From Hemerocallis citrina (taxonomy: Eukaryota; Streptophyta; Magnoliopsida; Asparagales; Asphodelaceae), in NCBI GenBank assembly GCA_017893485.1, contig CM030365.1, forward strand, positions 49,411,712-49,475,711: 64,000 bases of DNA, written 5' to 3'. The position numbers and the translations under genes are program-made. Positions 32,698 to 45,878 of this stretch are shown here, in pieces. The notes under the pieces are model-generated. The model saw nothing but the letters and a program-made list of their open reading frames with translations. It made no database searches and was not told the origin of the DNA. Every line of letters begins with the position of its first letter. Position 1 is the stretch's first letter.

Positions 32698-34000
32698 TTT
32701 GGGTCTAGGTTGTGTGTTCCGAAGGGTGAAGTTGGTCAGAGGTTGCTTGAGGAAGCCCACCAGTCATCGTATTCTACCATCCTAGCGGTACTAAGATGTA
32801 TCGGGATTTGAAGCTTCATTTTTGGTGGCACGGTATGAAGAGGGTTGTGGCTCGGTTTGTGTCTCAGTGTTCGATCTGCCTGCAGGTTAAGGCAGAACAT
32901 CAGAGGACCGTCGGACTTCTTCAACCGCTTCCTATTCCAAAGTGGAAGTGGGAGCATATCACTATGGATTTTGTGGTCGCTTTGCCGAGCAGTCCTAAGA
33001 GTCATAATGCCATTTGGGTGATCATCAACCGATTGACGAAGAGTGATCACTTCATTCCCTTCTCTGTCAGACAATCTACTGAGAGCCTAGTTGAGAAGTA
33101 CATGCAAGAGATCGTCAGACTTCATGGGATTCCAGTCAGTATTGTATCCGACAGGGATACAAGATTCAGTTCTCTGTTTTGGGAGAGTTTTGAGAGCAGT
33201 TTGGGGAGTAAATTAAAGTACAGTATAGCTTTTCATCCCCATAGTGATGGACAGTCATATAGGACCATCCAGAATCTTGAGGACATGTTGAGGTCCAGTA
33301 TGCTGTAGTTCAGTGGATCATGGAAGGACCATTTACATCTCTTAGAGTTCTCGTACAATAACAGCTTTCAGGCCAGTCTCAAAGCTGCACCGTTCGAGGC
33401 ACTTTATGGGCAGAAGTGCAGATCACAAGTGTGCTGGGATGATATTGGTAATAGAAAGTTGTTAGGTCCAGAGTTTATCACCAGAACAGTTGATGCAGTA
33501 GTTCAGATCAGGAAGCACTTGCAGGCAGCTCAGGATAGGTAGGGGCGATGGGCCGATGTCCAACGGAGAGCTTTGGAGTTTGAGATTGGTGACCATGTTT
33601 TCCTAAAGGTATTGCCTTGGCGGGGTGTCATTTGGTTTGGTGGTGGGGGCAAGCTCAGCCCTAGGTTTATTGGACCATTTGATATTGTGGAGCGAGTAGG
33701 CAAGGTGGCCTATCGTCTTGCATTGCCGCCAACTTTATCAGGAGTGCACGATGTTTTTCATATCTCATAACTCAGGAGATATATCCAAGATGAGAGCCAC
33801 GTGATCGACTATTCTGAGTTGATCGTTCGGCCGAATTTGACTTGTGAGATTCCGCTAGTTGCTATTTTGGATCAGCGGGAAAAAGTTCTTAAGAACAAGG
33901 TGTTCAAGCTGGTTCGTGTTTCTTGGAATCCTCACTGGTCGTGTGAGTCAACTTGGGAGCTGGAGGAGGAGATTAGCAGAAGTTTCCTCATCTGTTTGAG
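32698..34000 (+). pseudogene. Element C integrase and chromodomain
   Basis: Zinc-binding region MYRDLKLHFWWHGMKR and CSICLQVKAEH, core MDFVVALPSSPKSHN, VSDRDTRFSSLFW and HPHSDGQSYRTIQ, module [19 protein letters not shown], then chromodomain-like PLVAILDQREKVLKNKVFKL and RVSWNPHWSCESTWELEEEI. Stops: TAG 33306-33308, TAG 33539-33541 and TAA 33768-33770. The first two fit CAG-to-TAG. This placement and the chromodomain agree with a Tekay-like chromovirus. Confidence 0.9.
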
Positions 34001-34060
34001 TAGCTTTTTGTTTTGTTCTTTTTGTTTGTTTTCGGGATTACCCTATGTATCTTCTTGTTT

Positions 34061-34080
34061 GAATTTTGAGGACGAAATTC
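34061..34080 (+). other. GAGGAC-loop hairpin of element C
   Basis: GAATTTT / GAAATTC pair as a 7-bp stem (six Watson-Crick pairs and a closing T-G wobble) around GAGGAC, about 60 bases after the chromodomain and just before the polypurine tract GTGGGTAGGA (34091-34100). Confidence 0.75.
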
Positions 34081-34102
34081 TTCTTGTTATGTGGGTAGGA
34101 TT

Positions 34103-37100
34103 TGTAACCCCAGTTTTCCATTTTATGTATTTTTGGGTGTATTTTCTTTTTGTGTATTTTTTTCATTTGTATTTCTTTTTGACCGTATATTGGATCTTTT
34201 TTTTCAATATATATATTCATTTATCTGATTTTTCGTCTTTTATTGATCTTCTTGATCCTCTTGTCTCTTGTTGTTCGTCTCTGTTGTTCGAGCTCTCATT
34301 TTTTATTCCCTTTATTTTTATACTGTTCATACCCCTATTTATTTATCCACCTTGTGCCATCTCATTTTTCAATAAATCTACTTTTTTTTTTAAATCCTCT
34401 TAACCCATTAAAAATCCATTTGACTAATACCCTATTACCCTTGGTAACACCCGAAACCTATTTTGCATCTCTCTCTTCCGCTCCTCTCCACCTCAGCTGG
34501 TGCATCCCCATACCTCTCGACCACCTTCTAAACCCCTCCGGTGTGCCCAGTGTCGTGCCATCCCCCTCGGTTCCTCCGCATCGCAGTAACAGGCTGCCGC
34601 TTCTCCCTAGTTCCCTACAGTGCCGCCAGCACCTGCTCTAAGCTTCAGCACCGCCCGGGTTCCCTGTGTGCTGTCCCCTGCCTATGCTCCCCCCGGCACA
34701 GCGAACAGCACTGTACGTTGTTCTTTTTCCCCCGGTAGACAGCAGAGCAACAGCGGAGTCAGCACCGCCGTCTTCTCGTTCGTCTCTCCCTCTCTTTGAG
34801 TGTGTGTTTTGGTTCATGGGTATTGTGCTCGTTGGGTTCGTTGTTCGTTGGTTTCGTTGCCCGGGAATCCGTTCCCATTATTCTTGCTCTTGCACCGTTC
34901 CCATCGTTGACTATAAGGCAAGTAACTTGTATTCTTTTTGTTGTATAATACAAGTACTAAATACCACCTGTAGTGTAGTTGTGTTCTAGAAAAAATTCTT
35001 GTGCAAAACCCCTATTATATCTTGTCTCTATTGTTTTGACCCGTCCGTAGTTGCCGCATGACACCCATGACATGAAATAACCTAGGGATGACCACTTCTT
35101 GTTGTATATATGCATGTTGTTTGTATGATATTGTGTGCTCGGTTGTGTTATTCGTAGTATACTTGTTGTAGACTTGTGAAATACACTATACCATGTTGCT
35201 TGGACATCTAGAATACCCTATTTCACGTTTGGTTATGTTTGGGATGAGTTTCATATGAACTAGTTGATTTTGTGCATGAAGGATTTTATCAGTATTTTAG
35301 ACCCTATTAAGGTCAGTATATGAAAATTATTTGTGAATATGAATTATAGAGAATTCTGTATACTTTCCAGCTTTTCTGATAGAATTCAGTTTCGATTCAT
35401 GAGTTTCGAGTTATGATTATTTTACTACAGATGTGTTTAAAATTCCAGATCCAGATTTATATGAATTCTGTATAGTAATCTATTTTTCTAATGTTGCTAA
35501 AGATAATATTTTGATCCAATATTTTTCTGGTTATAACTATAATTGACTGGGATTAACTCCTAATTTTTTAGGATTTAATTGATAACTTTTATACACTATT
35601 CTATGCATGCGAACAACTACCATATTTGCATAATTTTCTTGCTGTTCAGTAAAGATACATAATTTCGACCTGATTCTATTTGCTTTCTGTAAAAACTTTG
35701 TGAATATGAATTATAGCCTACTGTATCTAGTTTATCTAGTTTATCTCCCCCTTGACGGATCTAGATTTCAATTTGTATTTTGTGAGATATTGCTGTTATA
35801 GTATTGCTGTATTTGTGATTCCAGATTTACAAAACTGTCGTATCCTGCTATTTTCTGATTTTACTTGACTACTTTATTTACGTTGAAAAAATATGAAACT
35901 TTATTTTCTGTTACTAAACATACTAAGAAATACCCCAGATTTTTCATGGATTTAATTAGTGAGTTTTCATACTGTTTTCTTGTTGATAAATACAAACTTC
36001 TGATTTCTGGCAGAACACGTTTTCTAGATACAACGCTATTTTGAGTTAAGTTTTTGTGAAATACCATATGATTTATATATATTTGCGCCAGGAGATATTT
36101 TCCAGATTCTTTGACGGATCTAGGTTTGCATTTTTGTGGCAACGAAAATTCCAGATTTAGTGCAGTACTGTCTTGCTGTCCTGAACAAGAATTTTCGTTG
36201 TTATATCCTTTTATGAGTTATCTTTCACTTGTACATGTTTATCTTTCATCCAGAACCTGTTTCCTGTTTATGTCATGTTATTCTTGCCTTGTTTGTGATA
36301 CATACTTGCCTGTTTAATAATAATAACAAGTAATCAAGCCAGGGTTAAGGGTAAGACCTTAGTAGTGGACAATATAGGTATGTGTACTTAGAAGGGGGCC
36401 CGTGTTTTTCACTACCTGTTGCCATGTTTCATGATTACATGATTCATCTTGTTATTATATATTGCCATGTTTCATGATTTCATGATTCATGCCTGTTATT
36501 ACTATCTGATTATATGTTGTCATGATTCGTGATGATTCATGCCTGTTACTAAATATTGCCATGTTTCATGATTACATGATTCATGCATGTTACTATATAT
36601 TGCCACGTTTCATGACTATATGATTCATTCCTGTTACTACCACCTGTTTCCATGTTCCATGACTACATGATTCATGTTTGTTCCTGTTACCGCGATTTCA
36701 CGACTACGTGATTCGTTCCTGTTACATGTTTCCTGACGCCTGAGTACATGGCCCTATAGAAACCCACCACTAGGCCTAAACGAAATTTGTTTGAATGTAG
36801 CAACCATGTGGTAAAAGTTTGGGACGCATGTAGTGCTACCTAGATAGTAATAAATACAAGACTTGACATAGCATGATACCTGTTACATGACTACCTGTTA
36901 CATGATACCTTTACATGCTTACCTGTTTCATGATACCTGTATATACTACCTGTATACCTGTTTACCTGTTCACATGTTTACCTATTACATGTTTACCTGC
37001 TTGCATGATACGTGATACCTGATACATGTTACCTGTACCCTGTTAGCATATTACATTACTTGATTCTGTTCATGATTCATGCGAGTTGTTCTATTTTGTT

Positions 37101-37213
37101 ATCATGCCTATTCCATGCTATGTTGTTTACCCGTTCCTGTACTTGTGCTTACACTACAAGTGGCCCGTAACTTACATTGACGGGAGTTTGTTTTTCTTTT
37201 TCCTCTTCCTGCA
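34103..37213 (+). repeat. Element C 3' LTR (T-family related), 3' truncated
   Basis: Begins TGTAACCCC. It shares with solo LTRs B and D the AAGGCAAGTAACTTGTA block (34915) and the later GACGGG-YTT block near 37176. Tandem CATGATTCATGCCTGTTACTA-like repeats fill 36412-36715 and ACCTGTTACATGATACC-like repeats fill 36880-37060. It stops at TCTTCCTGCA (37213), where LINE sequence starts. Non-coding; the low-complexity open frames at 33801-34641 beyond the chromodomain are T-rich chance frames. Confidence 0.85.
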
Positions 37214-38028
37214 ATTTATTAAATTGCAAATTTTGGAGAACTATTCTTTGGAAAGCCAAAGCCTCACTGAAAGTTAGAGTCTTCCTCTGACTCGTTCTTA
37301 ATTATGCGATCCTAACTAGGAAAAACCTGGCTAAAAGGCAACACAACATCGACACCATTTGCCGGTTCTGCGATGCTCACACGGAAACGAAAAACCACAT
37401 GTTCCTGGAGTGCCCTAGGAGTAAAGTTGTTCTCTCCGAAGTCCTAAGAGCCCTAGGAACAAATAGTTATCCTTAGGTTTATGAAGATTTATAAGTAGGT
37501 CCCAGCCTAGCTAGTGAGAGACATGAGATGCAGGAAGTTTGGTATATTATCATTGTCGCCACTACTTTGGTCTTATGGCTAGATAGAAATATGTTTTATT
37601 TTTGTGGGTCTCGCAATAGTATTTCGGGAAACCTTATTCATATCATGCACCTTATATCTTTCTGGGCCACAGGTGCAGCAGCAGGACCAAGAGGGAGGAT
37701 CGCGAGGATTTTCAAGGTGAAGGAGTATGACGAGGAGGAGGTGGTGATTGGCCCAACTCTCTCCTAAGGGTTGAGGAGGGGCACGCCTAAGACTCCCACC
37801 CTTCAAGGCTCTGTTGGAGGGACCAATAGTTGTATGATGTATGATTTTGTTTCTCTTTTGGATGTATTTGGATTTATTCCATCCTCATTTGTTTGTTGAC
37901 GGTTCTATGTTTTATTTTATGCTAGTAGCTTTGTGTATTTGAGCCCAATACTCTGAGTTTCTGTTGTTAATCTCTTATTAATGAAATAAGGTGGTTATAG
38001 TCCACCTTTTTCTAAAAAGAAAAAAAAG
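37214..38028 (+). mobile_element. LINE retrotransposon, 5'-truncated
   Basis: The frame from about 37232 reads WRTILWKAKASLKVRVFL, a TGA in place of a conserved tryptophan, then LVLNYAILTRKNLAKR and the zinc-ribbon-like CRFCDAHTETKNHMFLEC, which is the C-terminal zf-RVT motif of plant LINE ORF2. The C-terminus continues at 37528-37767 (EVWYIIIVATTLVLWLDRN). A 3' UTR ends in a small hairpin (AAGGTGG/CCACCTT) and an A-rich tail TCTAAAAAGAAAAAAAA at 38011-38028. 5' truncation is normal for LINEs. No clear target duplication was found. Confidence 0.82.
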
Positions 38029-38509
38029 GGTTTCATGTTCCATATCTAATTGCGGGAACAATTACTATTTTCAAAGTGTCCTCTTTCTTAACTATCTAAT
38101 TTTATGCAGTTTCTATTTTGTGTATGCGATTATGCGTTAGTATAAATTTTAAAATAAACAAAAACAATATGCCCTCTTAACATTTGAGCAAAATATAATA
38201 CTCACCTTATTAGTTTATTTTGGTACTCTTAACATGTCGCCCGCCATTGAATTATGCATTCACTAAATACCTTACCACCTCAAAAACAGATGTGGAAGCT
38301 GCTACTTCCTTCCTCTGGCTGCTGCTTCTACCTCTTGCCTCCTTTATGAAATCTTAGCTCATAATAGATTTTTATCTTCTCGTCTTAACTGAAACTAAAA
38401 TTGGATCTGTTATTCACATTCAAAACTCGAACTCACACTTAAACTCACTTATTATCAAGTTATTATTATACTAATCAAAGTTTCAAACAATGGCTAAGGG
38501 GGCATTTAA
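38029..38509. other. Spacer without recognised features
   Basis: About 480 bases of AT-rich sequence after the LINE tail. I see no reading frame, LTR motif or RNA gene. Confidence 0.6.
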
Positions 38510-39090
38510 GAGCATCCACAGTGGTGCAAGCTAAAAAAAGACAAAATGGCCAAATAGAAATAGCAATTTCGTTGTTTGCTACAATGGTGAATCGCTAAAA
38601 AATGACAAGGAGAAGAAAAATTGAACAGACCAAATAAAATCCTATACAAAATCCTATACAATTATTTTATAAAATCTTTCATACAAAATTCTACACATAC
38701 CAACCACTCATCTTTTCGACAAAATCATATACACAATTACCCTATAAAATCCACACAAAAAAAATGCTTTAGTTTTTTTTTTTTCAAAAAAGCATCTAGA
38801 ATCCCTTGGGCGAAAGAATTTTGTACGAAACATGATGTTTCGCCTGTTAGCTTCTTTGGTTTTTCGGGGGTTTTTTTATTAAAAAATTCGTCGGACGAAA
38901 CATGATGCTTTTAAAATATAATAAAATATTCTGGACAAAACATCCTCTATATTATGAAGCCAAATCCACTGTCCAATATAGCACGCTACTATAGAGAAAA
39001 TGGATAAAATGGAAAAATCGCAAACCATTGCAGAGAGTCGATTGCTAAAAATGGCCAAAATGGCAATATAAAAAACTATTGTGGACGCAC
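38510..39090. mobile_element. MITE-like non-autonomous DNA transposon
   Basis: Imperfect terminal inverted repeats: GAGCATCCACAGTGGT at 38510-38525 and ACTATTGTGGACGCAC at 39075-39090 (12 of 16 positions complementary). Subterminal TAGCAATTT/AAATGGC-like motifs recur at both ends, and an ACGAAACATGATG repeat occurs at about 38826 and 38897. There is no coding capacity. Ends of the GCATCCACARTGG type occur in widespread plant MITEs; the superfamily is not assigned because flanking trinucleotides (TAA and TAT) do not match exactly. Confidence 0.5.
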
Positions 39091-39180
39091 TATGGTGTAG
39101 AAAATCCTTAAATATCTCGCGTGCTACTAAAACTAACAGTAATAAGCCATTGCAAAAGAAACAAAACTTAGGGAGATGAT

Positions 39181-39835
39181 TTAAGGCTGGTACAAAAACC
39201 CTATACTCGGACCCAACATTGGACCGGAACCGACCATATCTATATGGGTCCGGGTCCGGGACCGGGTCCTAAAATAAGACCCAATGCATTTCCGAGTCTG
39301 GGTCCACTCAAAATGACCCGCCTCGAACCCAAACTCGGACCCGTTAAAAAATACCCCAAAATTATGGAATTTGAATAATAGGGTTATAGCGACATACATG
39401 TAAATATTAATTGTTGAATATAGATATGTAAATATAATATTTATTCATGTACTTAAGTGCAAAAATTATTGGGACAGTAGGGTATCGGGTGAAAAAATAC
39501 TTAAGTGCAAATATTTATTCCCCGCTACCGGACCAATGAGTACGTTTTTTAACGAGGATCCGGCCTCGATTCTCGCAAGTCCGGGTCCAGATCCAATTTT
39601 TGGACCTGTGAGGTACCGGATCCAGGTCTGGGTAGTTGAGGACCCGACCCGACAGGACCCCGATACTAGGTCTAGACTTGAAGTAGTCATAGGGGTGGTA
39701 ATCGAGTCGGGTCAACCTGTGACCCGTCCGTGACCCGCCACACTTAACCCAACCCGCCTAGACCCGGTTCGGGTTCGGGTTCGGGTCGAACTGGAAACCC
39801 AAATCGGGTCGACCCGGGTTGAAAAAAATGGGTTT
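39181..39835. mobile_element. CCGGGTC-rich hAT-like remnant(s)
   Basis: A GGGTCCGGGTCCGGGACC block at 39246-39263, inverted CCGGGTCC motifs near 39583-39625, and from about 39691 a TAGGGGTGGTAATCGAGTCG end like the CAGGGGTGGCAA termini of plant hAT elements, followed by GGTTCGGGTTCGGG repeats. It is cut at 39835 by the LTR of element U, so the partner end is outside the window. A TACTTAAGTGCAAA motif occurs twice (about 39451 and 39500). Confidence 0.4.
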
Positions 39836-42296
39836 TGTAGGGTCCCGAATTTTCGATAAATAAAAATCAGAAATAAGTGGCACAAATTCCAGAATCAACT
39901 TCAATTGCAATCATAAACACAGTATCAAATACAGGAAAAATTAAAACTTTTTATTACATCCTTCCTTCTTACAAAATACAGCGGAATTAAATACATTAAT
40001 TACAAATCTTTACAACACATAGTTACTTCAATTTGCATTTATACTCCAAGCTTTATTTACATCGATGCTATCTATAACTGAAAACCCAGCAAAAGTCTAT
40101 TGAAAAGTTGGCACGTCGGTTAAATGCAACTGACGTCGACTATAGTAATAGTGATACTTCTAAATCTCACAATCACAAACTTGTTGCATATCAATAAAAT
40201 AATAATAAATGATGCGTAAACAATAATAAATAAAACATCGAACAACAAGTGAAGCTAGGCTAAGTGCCAAGTGTATGAGATAAAAACAGAAAGCAAGCAT
40301 GCATAAAACAAGTCAAGAAACTAAAATTCATATGACAATTTCTAATGCATACTTGTCTGATTCTATGAATCCCATTCTACATAGGTCTGATGCAAGCCTT
40401 TATCTTTCTCCACTTTATTGGGTTCAGTTCCTCGTTATGAAACTAACCTACTACGGTGATAGAAATAAGATCTAGATACTCCGCGAATAGGCCTACGTCC
40501 CGGTATCTACCCGCCAGACTAGCACCCTCAACGCGCAAGCATCCCGCAAACATCGCTCTAACTCTGGAGAATCACCTCCCTATCGTATACCCTGCGAATA
40601 AGCCTGTCGACCCTCGACGTGCAGATACACCGTACATTCCGAGAATAGGTCTGCCGACCCTCGACGCGCGAACAAACCGTACGTTCCGTGAATAGGTCTG
40701 TCGACCCTCGACATGCGAACATACCAAATCCATCTCACTTCTAGACATTCCGCAAATAGGCCTGCCAACCCTCGACGAGCGAACATACTAGAGAGACACA
40801 ACAAATACACAGTTCCGGAATACATCCATCTGACTGGCAACACAGCCTATACTTACGTTTTCCAAGATCTATAACATTTCCACTAGTGTCTGTCCTTATG
40901 TTTATTATATTCAATTTTTAAAATCACAGTCCCTCCTAGAATTGGTGTACCCTACCAGACTTAACTCTACTAAATCAATAACAAAAGCCCTACTGGACAA
41001 ATTCTACAAAATATCATTTGCCAGCATGCTAGGGTCTCACTCAACCTCTAGAGTCTTATAACTCAAAATATTATCAACAATATTTCTAGGGTCCACATCA
41101 TGACCCTAAGCCTCAAATCAAAATCGGACTTGGTTTAATTATACAAAATATTCTTCATTAATCACATTCCTTTAAATCATCTTATACTGCAATAAAAGTG
41201 TAACCCCGTTCCCGTAATTAAATATTTTTCTAAATATTTTCTGTATTTTGACTATTATAAATTCATTATGTTTTTAAGTTCGATTTGGACCATCTATTAA
41301 AATCTTTTCGAACCGAAAATTATATTTACTTCGAATAATAGTAAATTCTAACCTTATTTTCTATTTCTAATTAATCGACTACCTATTATATATTAATATT
41401 GTTTGGAATATTTTAATAAATCTGTTAAACTCGAATTCCATTTTAATATATATATATACTATTATTGTTACGATTATTATTATTATTATTGTTGTTATTA
41501 TTATTATTACTATTATTATTTTTAATTTTGTCTGTTTATTAAAAATCCATTTCTATTTATTTATTGTGTTGTAGTTTTTCAAAATAATTTCTATACTGTA
41601 ATGCAAATTACATTTTATTACAAATCATATTTTTACTGGTTATTCTAATTTACTATTGGATCCCGGCCCGAAACCCATTACCCAAAACCCATAACCCTAC
41701 CTAATTACCCTATTCATATAAATACCCTAATATAACCTAACTGTAGCCTAATTAACCCTACCCCCCCCCCCCTACTGTATAACCCACTGCCAACCCTCCA
41801 TCTCCCCGGTTCATCATCCCCTACCTCCCGCTAACTCCTTCCTCCCTCGGTTCACGCCTCAACACTTCCCGCTCATCCCGTCGAGCCTCGCTTGCCCTTG
41901 CTCCCTCGCCCTTGCCTCTGAAACAACCTCATTACACCATTCATCCCTCATCATCTTCCTCACACCCACTGCCACTCCACCATTGCTCCTCATCATCATC
42001 GACATTGCCCCGATCCTCCTTCTACCTCCTCGACTACCCCGCACCGCCATTCTTCTCCATCCCGCCTTTAACCCATCAACTCCACCTCATCGCAGCCCAC
42101 CTTCGTGGACGTTGCCAGCATTCTCTCAGTCAACCCCTGCACCACCTTGACCACCCAGCCGCCATCGCCTTGGCCTCCCACCCTGGGCTCCTCACCATCA
42201 AGCTCCACCCATGCTGCCACTCCTTCCCTATTCTCCTCTCCCCTGTTGCGATCGCATAATATATGCCGCTTTTGAATCCTGACCATCCAATCCCCT

Positions 42297-42527
42297 CAAG
42301 ATCGTGATTATCATCCTGATCATCATCAGCTCCATCAAATCCTGACCATCCGATCAGATCACGATCACCATCAGCCTTGGATCTGGACCGTCTGATCTGC
42401 ACCTGATCATCCTGATCATCAGCATCAGGATCAGATCAGATCTGAGCCGTCGATCTTCCTTGATCTTGATCGCCATCAAGATCTGTGCCGATTCGATCCA
42501 TCTGATCTCGATCGTCGATCAACGTTC
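42297..42527 (+). repeat. GATC-dense tract in LTR A
   Basis: About 20 GATC tetramers in roughly 230 bases, mixed as TGATCATC, CAGATCA and TTGATCTTGATC units, ending just before AAGGCAAGTA. Confidence 0.85.
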
Positions 42528-43734
42528 CCATCCAATCAAGGCAAGTATCTTCTTGTATAATTCGTTGTTCTAGTACAACCTTTTATTTGAAAATACCGCA
42601 AGTAGATTGTAGTTGTGACTCACCCGTTGTTTATCATTGATAATCTTGTTTATACTCGTTGCCATCCTTATCAAGTCCACAACCATAAGGGTTACAACCT
42701 TTTATTGATACACTCATTTCACAACTAGTGAGATCTATTCATTATCTAATTATTTTAACACATGTATTAAGAATCACCTTGACTTGTAGATGTATGTTTG
42801 TATGATACATGGGTTGATTTTGCTTTCTTTTGAGTTGAGAATAGCCATGGGCGTTGATTTGATGCTTGCGAACCCCAGATTTGTTTCCCACACTAATTTA
42901 GACTCATAATAATTATCAATCATGACACTTTTCATATAAAAGAACCCACTTAAGTTATTGTTCCTGTTTTTTCTTGCGGTTTCGACCCTGATAACATCAG
43001 AATCTTGACTTGAATTCTGAACATGAAATATAGTTCCAGATGTCTAGTTTACAACCCTTTTGATGGAATCAAATTCCGAACTATTGTTTGTGAATTATCA
43101 CTATTTTAGTGCTGCTGTGTCTGAAATTTCAAATTTATAAATTTTCTGCGTCACTTTGTTTTCCAATTTAAATTGACTATGCTACCTGTAAGATAATGAC
43201 TTGAAATTTTGCATGCTGAGACTAGACATACTAGAGAATCTTCCCTAATTTTTCTGAAATTATTTGATGAAGTTTAAGACCTGTTTCATGTTTCTAAACA
43301 CAATTTTACAAATTCTGGATGAACATGAACTCGGTGTAGTTTGCTGTTTTGACACTAGTTGCTGCAACTTTTACGTATCTTGTTTATATGCACTGGAACC
43401 GGCAGAGAGTCTAGTTTCTAGAACTTCTGACAGATCTAGATTTGCATTCCTGTAGCAACAGAAATCTCAATTTTTGTGCAGCAACGTCTTATTGTCCAGA
43501 ATTGGAATTCTCGTCGTTCTTGATAATTATTAGTCAGTTTGTCACTCAAACATGTTTCCTAACCAACCTGAACTTGTTCCCTGTCCCTTTTCATGTTACT
43601 TGTCCTGTTTGTGCACTTTCATGCCTGTTTTGACAATAAGAATGAGAACAAGCCTGGCTTTAAGGGAAAGATCTAGTAGTGGACAATATAGAAGCTTGTA
43701 CTCAGAAGGCAACCCGTGTTTCCCGTGTGACTTG

Positions 43735-43900
43735 TTTACCGACCAAGTTACCAACTAAGTTACAGATCAATTTTACCGACCAAGTTAATTACATGTTACC
43801 GATCAAGTTTACCGACCAAGTTAGTTGCATGCTACCGATCAAGTTTACTGACCAAGTTTGTTACATGTTACCGATCAAGTTTACAGACCAAGTTTTGTAG
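43735..43900 (+). repeat. ACCGACCAAGTT tandem repeats in LTR A
   Basis: Units of the form TACCGAYCAAGTTTACCGACC repeat about every 40 bases with TACATG or TGCATG spacers. Other T-family LTRs have unrelated tandem motifs at the same position. A short frame across it is a by-product. Confidence 0.8.
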
Positions 43901-45878
43901 TCCTGTGAAGACCCGAGTACATGACCTGTAGAATTCGCTATGAAATCTAAACATAACTTATTTTTATGTAGCAACCATGTGGTAAATAAATGGGACGCAT
44001 AAAGTGCTACCTAGATAGAATCAAACAATGGACTTAAGAATAACATGTTACTTGTACACGCTTGACACCTGCCTCGCATGCTACTTATTACCTGATACTT
44101 GTTACTTGATACTTGATACAAATTTCATGCTCACTTGTTACCTATTCCTGCTACTTGTATTTGTTACCCGATCATGTTACTTGATTTGTTTTGCTTGCTA
44201 GCTAGTCTCTTAAACTTCCTTACTTGCATCCCAATCATGTCATGTTGCATACTTTTGATTTCAAATCTTGTTTCATATTTTCTTGCACTTATTTTCATAC
44301 CCCATGCTTGTACTAATTGCGTCCCATAACTTGCACTAACGGGCGTGTTGTTTCCTGTTTCTCTATTTTCTTTGTCAATTAATAAATATATAGGTTTTGA
44401 AGACAAATTGCTTGCAGGAGTTGGTAAGGAAACATTTTAAGCTTCGCCTGGAGAAATCTTGCTTTACTTATTTGTACTTTAGTTTATTTAATTCTTGTTG
44501 CTACTTAAAACTTGTAACGGGCTAGTAGTCCCGAAGTTTTACTTTGATCCAGATCTTGAACTTATTTGGGATATTTATATTTGTTTCAAATGATTTGTGT
44601 TGGTTAATAAATTATTCATGCATGCGTGGTTGTGTATATTTTGTTATATTCCTTGTTATGATGCTGAGTCGATCTTACAGCTTATGAAAGATGAAAATCA
44701 TTCGCTGGGCGTTGTCACGTGATCGTATTCCGTATCCTTTTTGGGAAGCGGGGCGTGACAAAAAGACTCTTTCATATATGGAAACATATCCAACTTACAA
44801 AAATTCTTAAAAATCCACTTTTAAATACCACTTTCCATTCATTCATAAAGTTCAATCAATTCTACTAAATATTCATTCAATACAACTGAACGAGCCTCTT
44901 AATCATGTGGGATCTCATCCCAATTATCTGAAATTCTTTTGTCTAAAAATCTAAAATTTACATCTTTTTAGAAACTGAAAAATACTCCAATAGAGCTCAA
45001 AGTTTTCATCTTTAAAAACTGAATATATAATCCATCAAAACTGAGAATTTAATCTCTAAAAATATAGATTTACTTCCTCAAAACATTACTTCAACAAAAT
45101 CTTAAATTTAACAACTTCTAAACTCCATTAAACTTCACACAAATATTAGTTTAAAAACATATATATACTCATCTATATGGGTACTAGGGTTCCCCAACCT
45201 TAGCACACAAAGCCACACAAAAAAAACCACTCGAAACACCAAAAAAAGTTCCAACCGAAACCCAAAAAACAGCAAGTTGTTGTTGTTGCTACTGTTCAGG
45301 TTTGAACAGTAATCCGGGGTTACTGTTCACCCGAAACATGCACTGTTCGGGTCTGAACAGTAATCTCGTGTTACAGTTCACCGTGACCAACCCTAACCCT
45401 AGGGTTTTGATTTCAAAACCTTGGCCCCCAATGAATTTAGATTTTTTCCATATAAATTACTTTCCTTAAACACTTTGCATGCACAACAATTAGGGTTTAT
45501 CATCAAGAATTTTATTTGTATCAAAACATCAAAATAAACATTAAAAATCTCATATTTTAATCTTTTAAAACATGCCTCTTGAATTAAACAGCATGATCCA
45601 ACATCTACAATCACATATGTTCTCATTAAATTTATTTCTTTAAACAAAATATTAACATTTCATGCATAAACAACTTCTTTGTTCAAAACAAATTAATTTC
45701 GATCCATACAACAATTATTCAAACCCTAATATTAAGCTTGGATTTTAAATAATTAAAAATAACGAATAAACATAGAAAAAAATCTCGACTTTAAAATCAA
45801 TCAAGCATGGATTTAAAAGCGTACAACAAGTTCTAATTACCTCTACAAATCTCCATCATCTACAATTAAATCTATAGT

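Larger units (their letters stand above)
30461..37213 (+). mobile_element. Rearranged Tekay-type element C (pol and 3' LTR)
   Basis: Order: RNase H copy 1, protease-RT linker and RT, RNase H copy 2, integrase, chromodomain, hairpin, polypurine tract, 3' LTR. There is no gag, protease core or PBS: LTR fragment F is joined straight to RNase H at 30460/30461. The 3' LTR is truncated at 37213. The element is a product of duplication and deletion. Confidence 0.85.
41199..44760 (+). mobile_element. Solo LTR A (T family), target duplication AAAAG
   Basis: 3562 bases from TGTAACCCCG to GGGCGTGACA, flanked by AAAAG at 41194-41198 and 44761-44765. There is no internal region, PBS or polypurine tract, so it is a solo LTR left by recombination between two LTRs. 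It contains a TATA box (about 41715), a C12 run, a GC-rich segment (41810-42260), a GATC cluster, AAGGCAAGTA at 42538 and tandem repeats at 43735-43900. Inserted in the U LTR. Confidence 0.95.

Noticed and set aside
34000..34641. Membrane-like hydrophobic open frames after the element C chromodomain
   Set aside because: Phe/Leu/Ser-rich frames arise from T-rich LTR sequence crossing the polypurine tract and LTR boundary.
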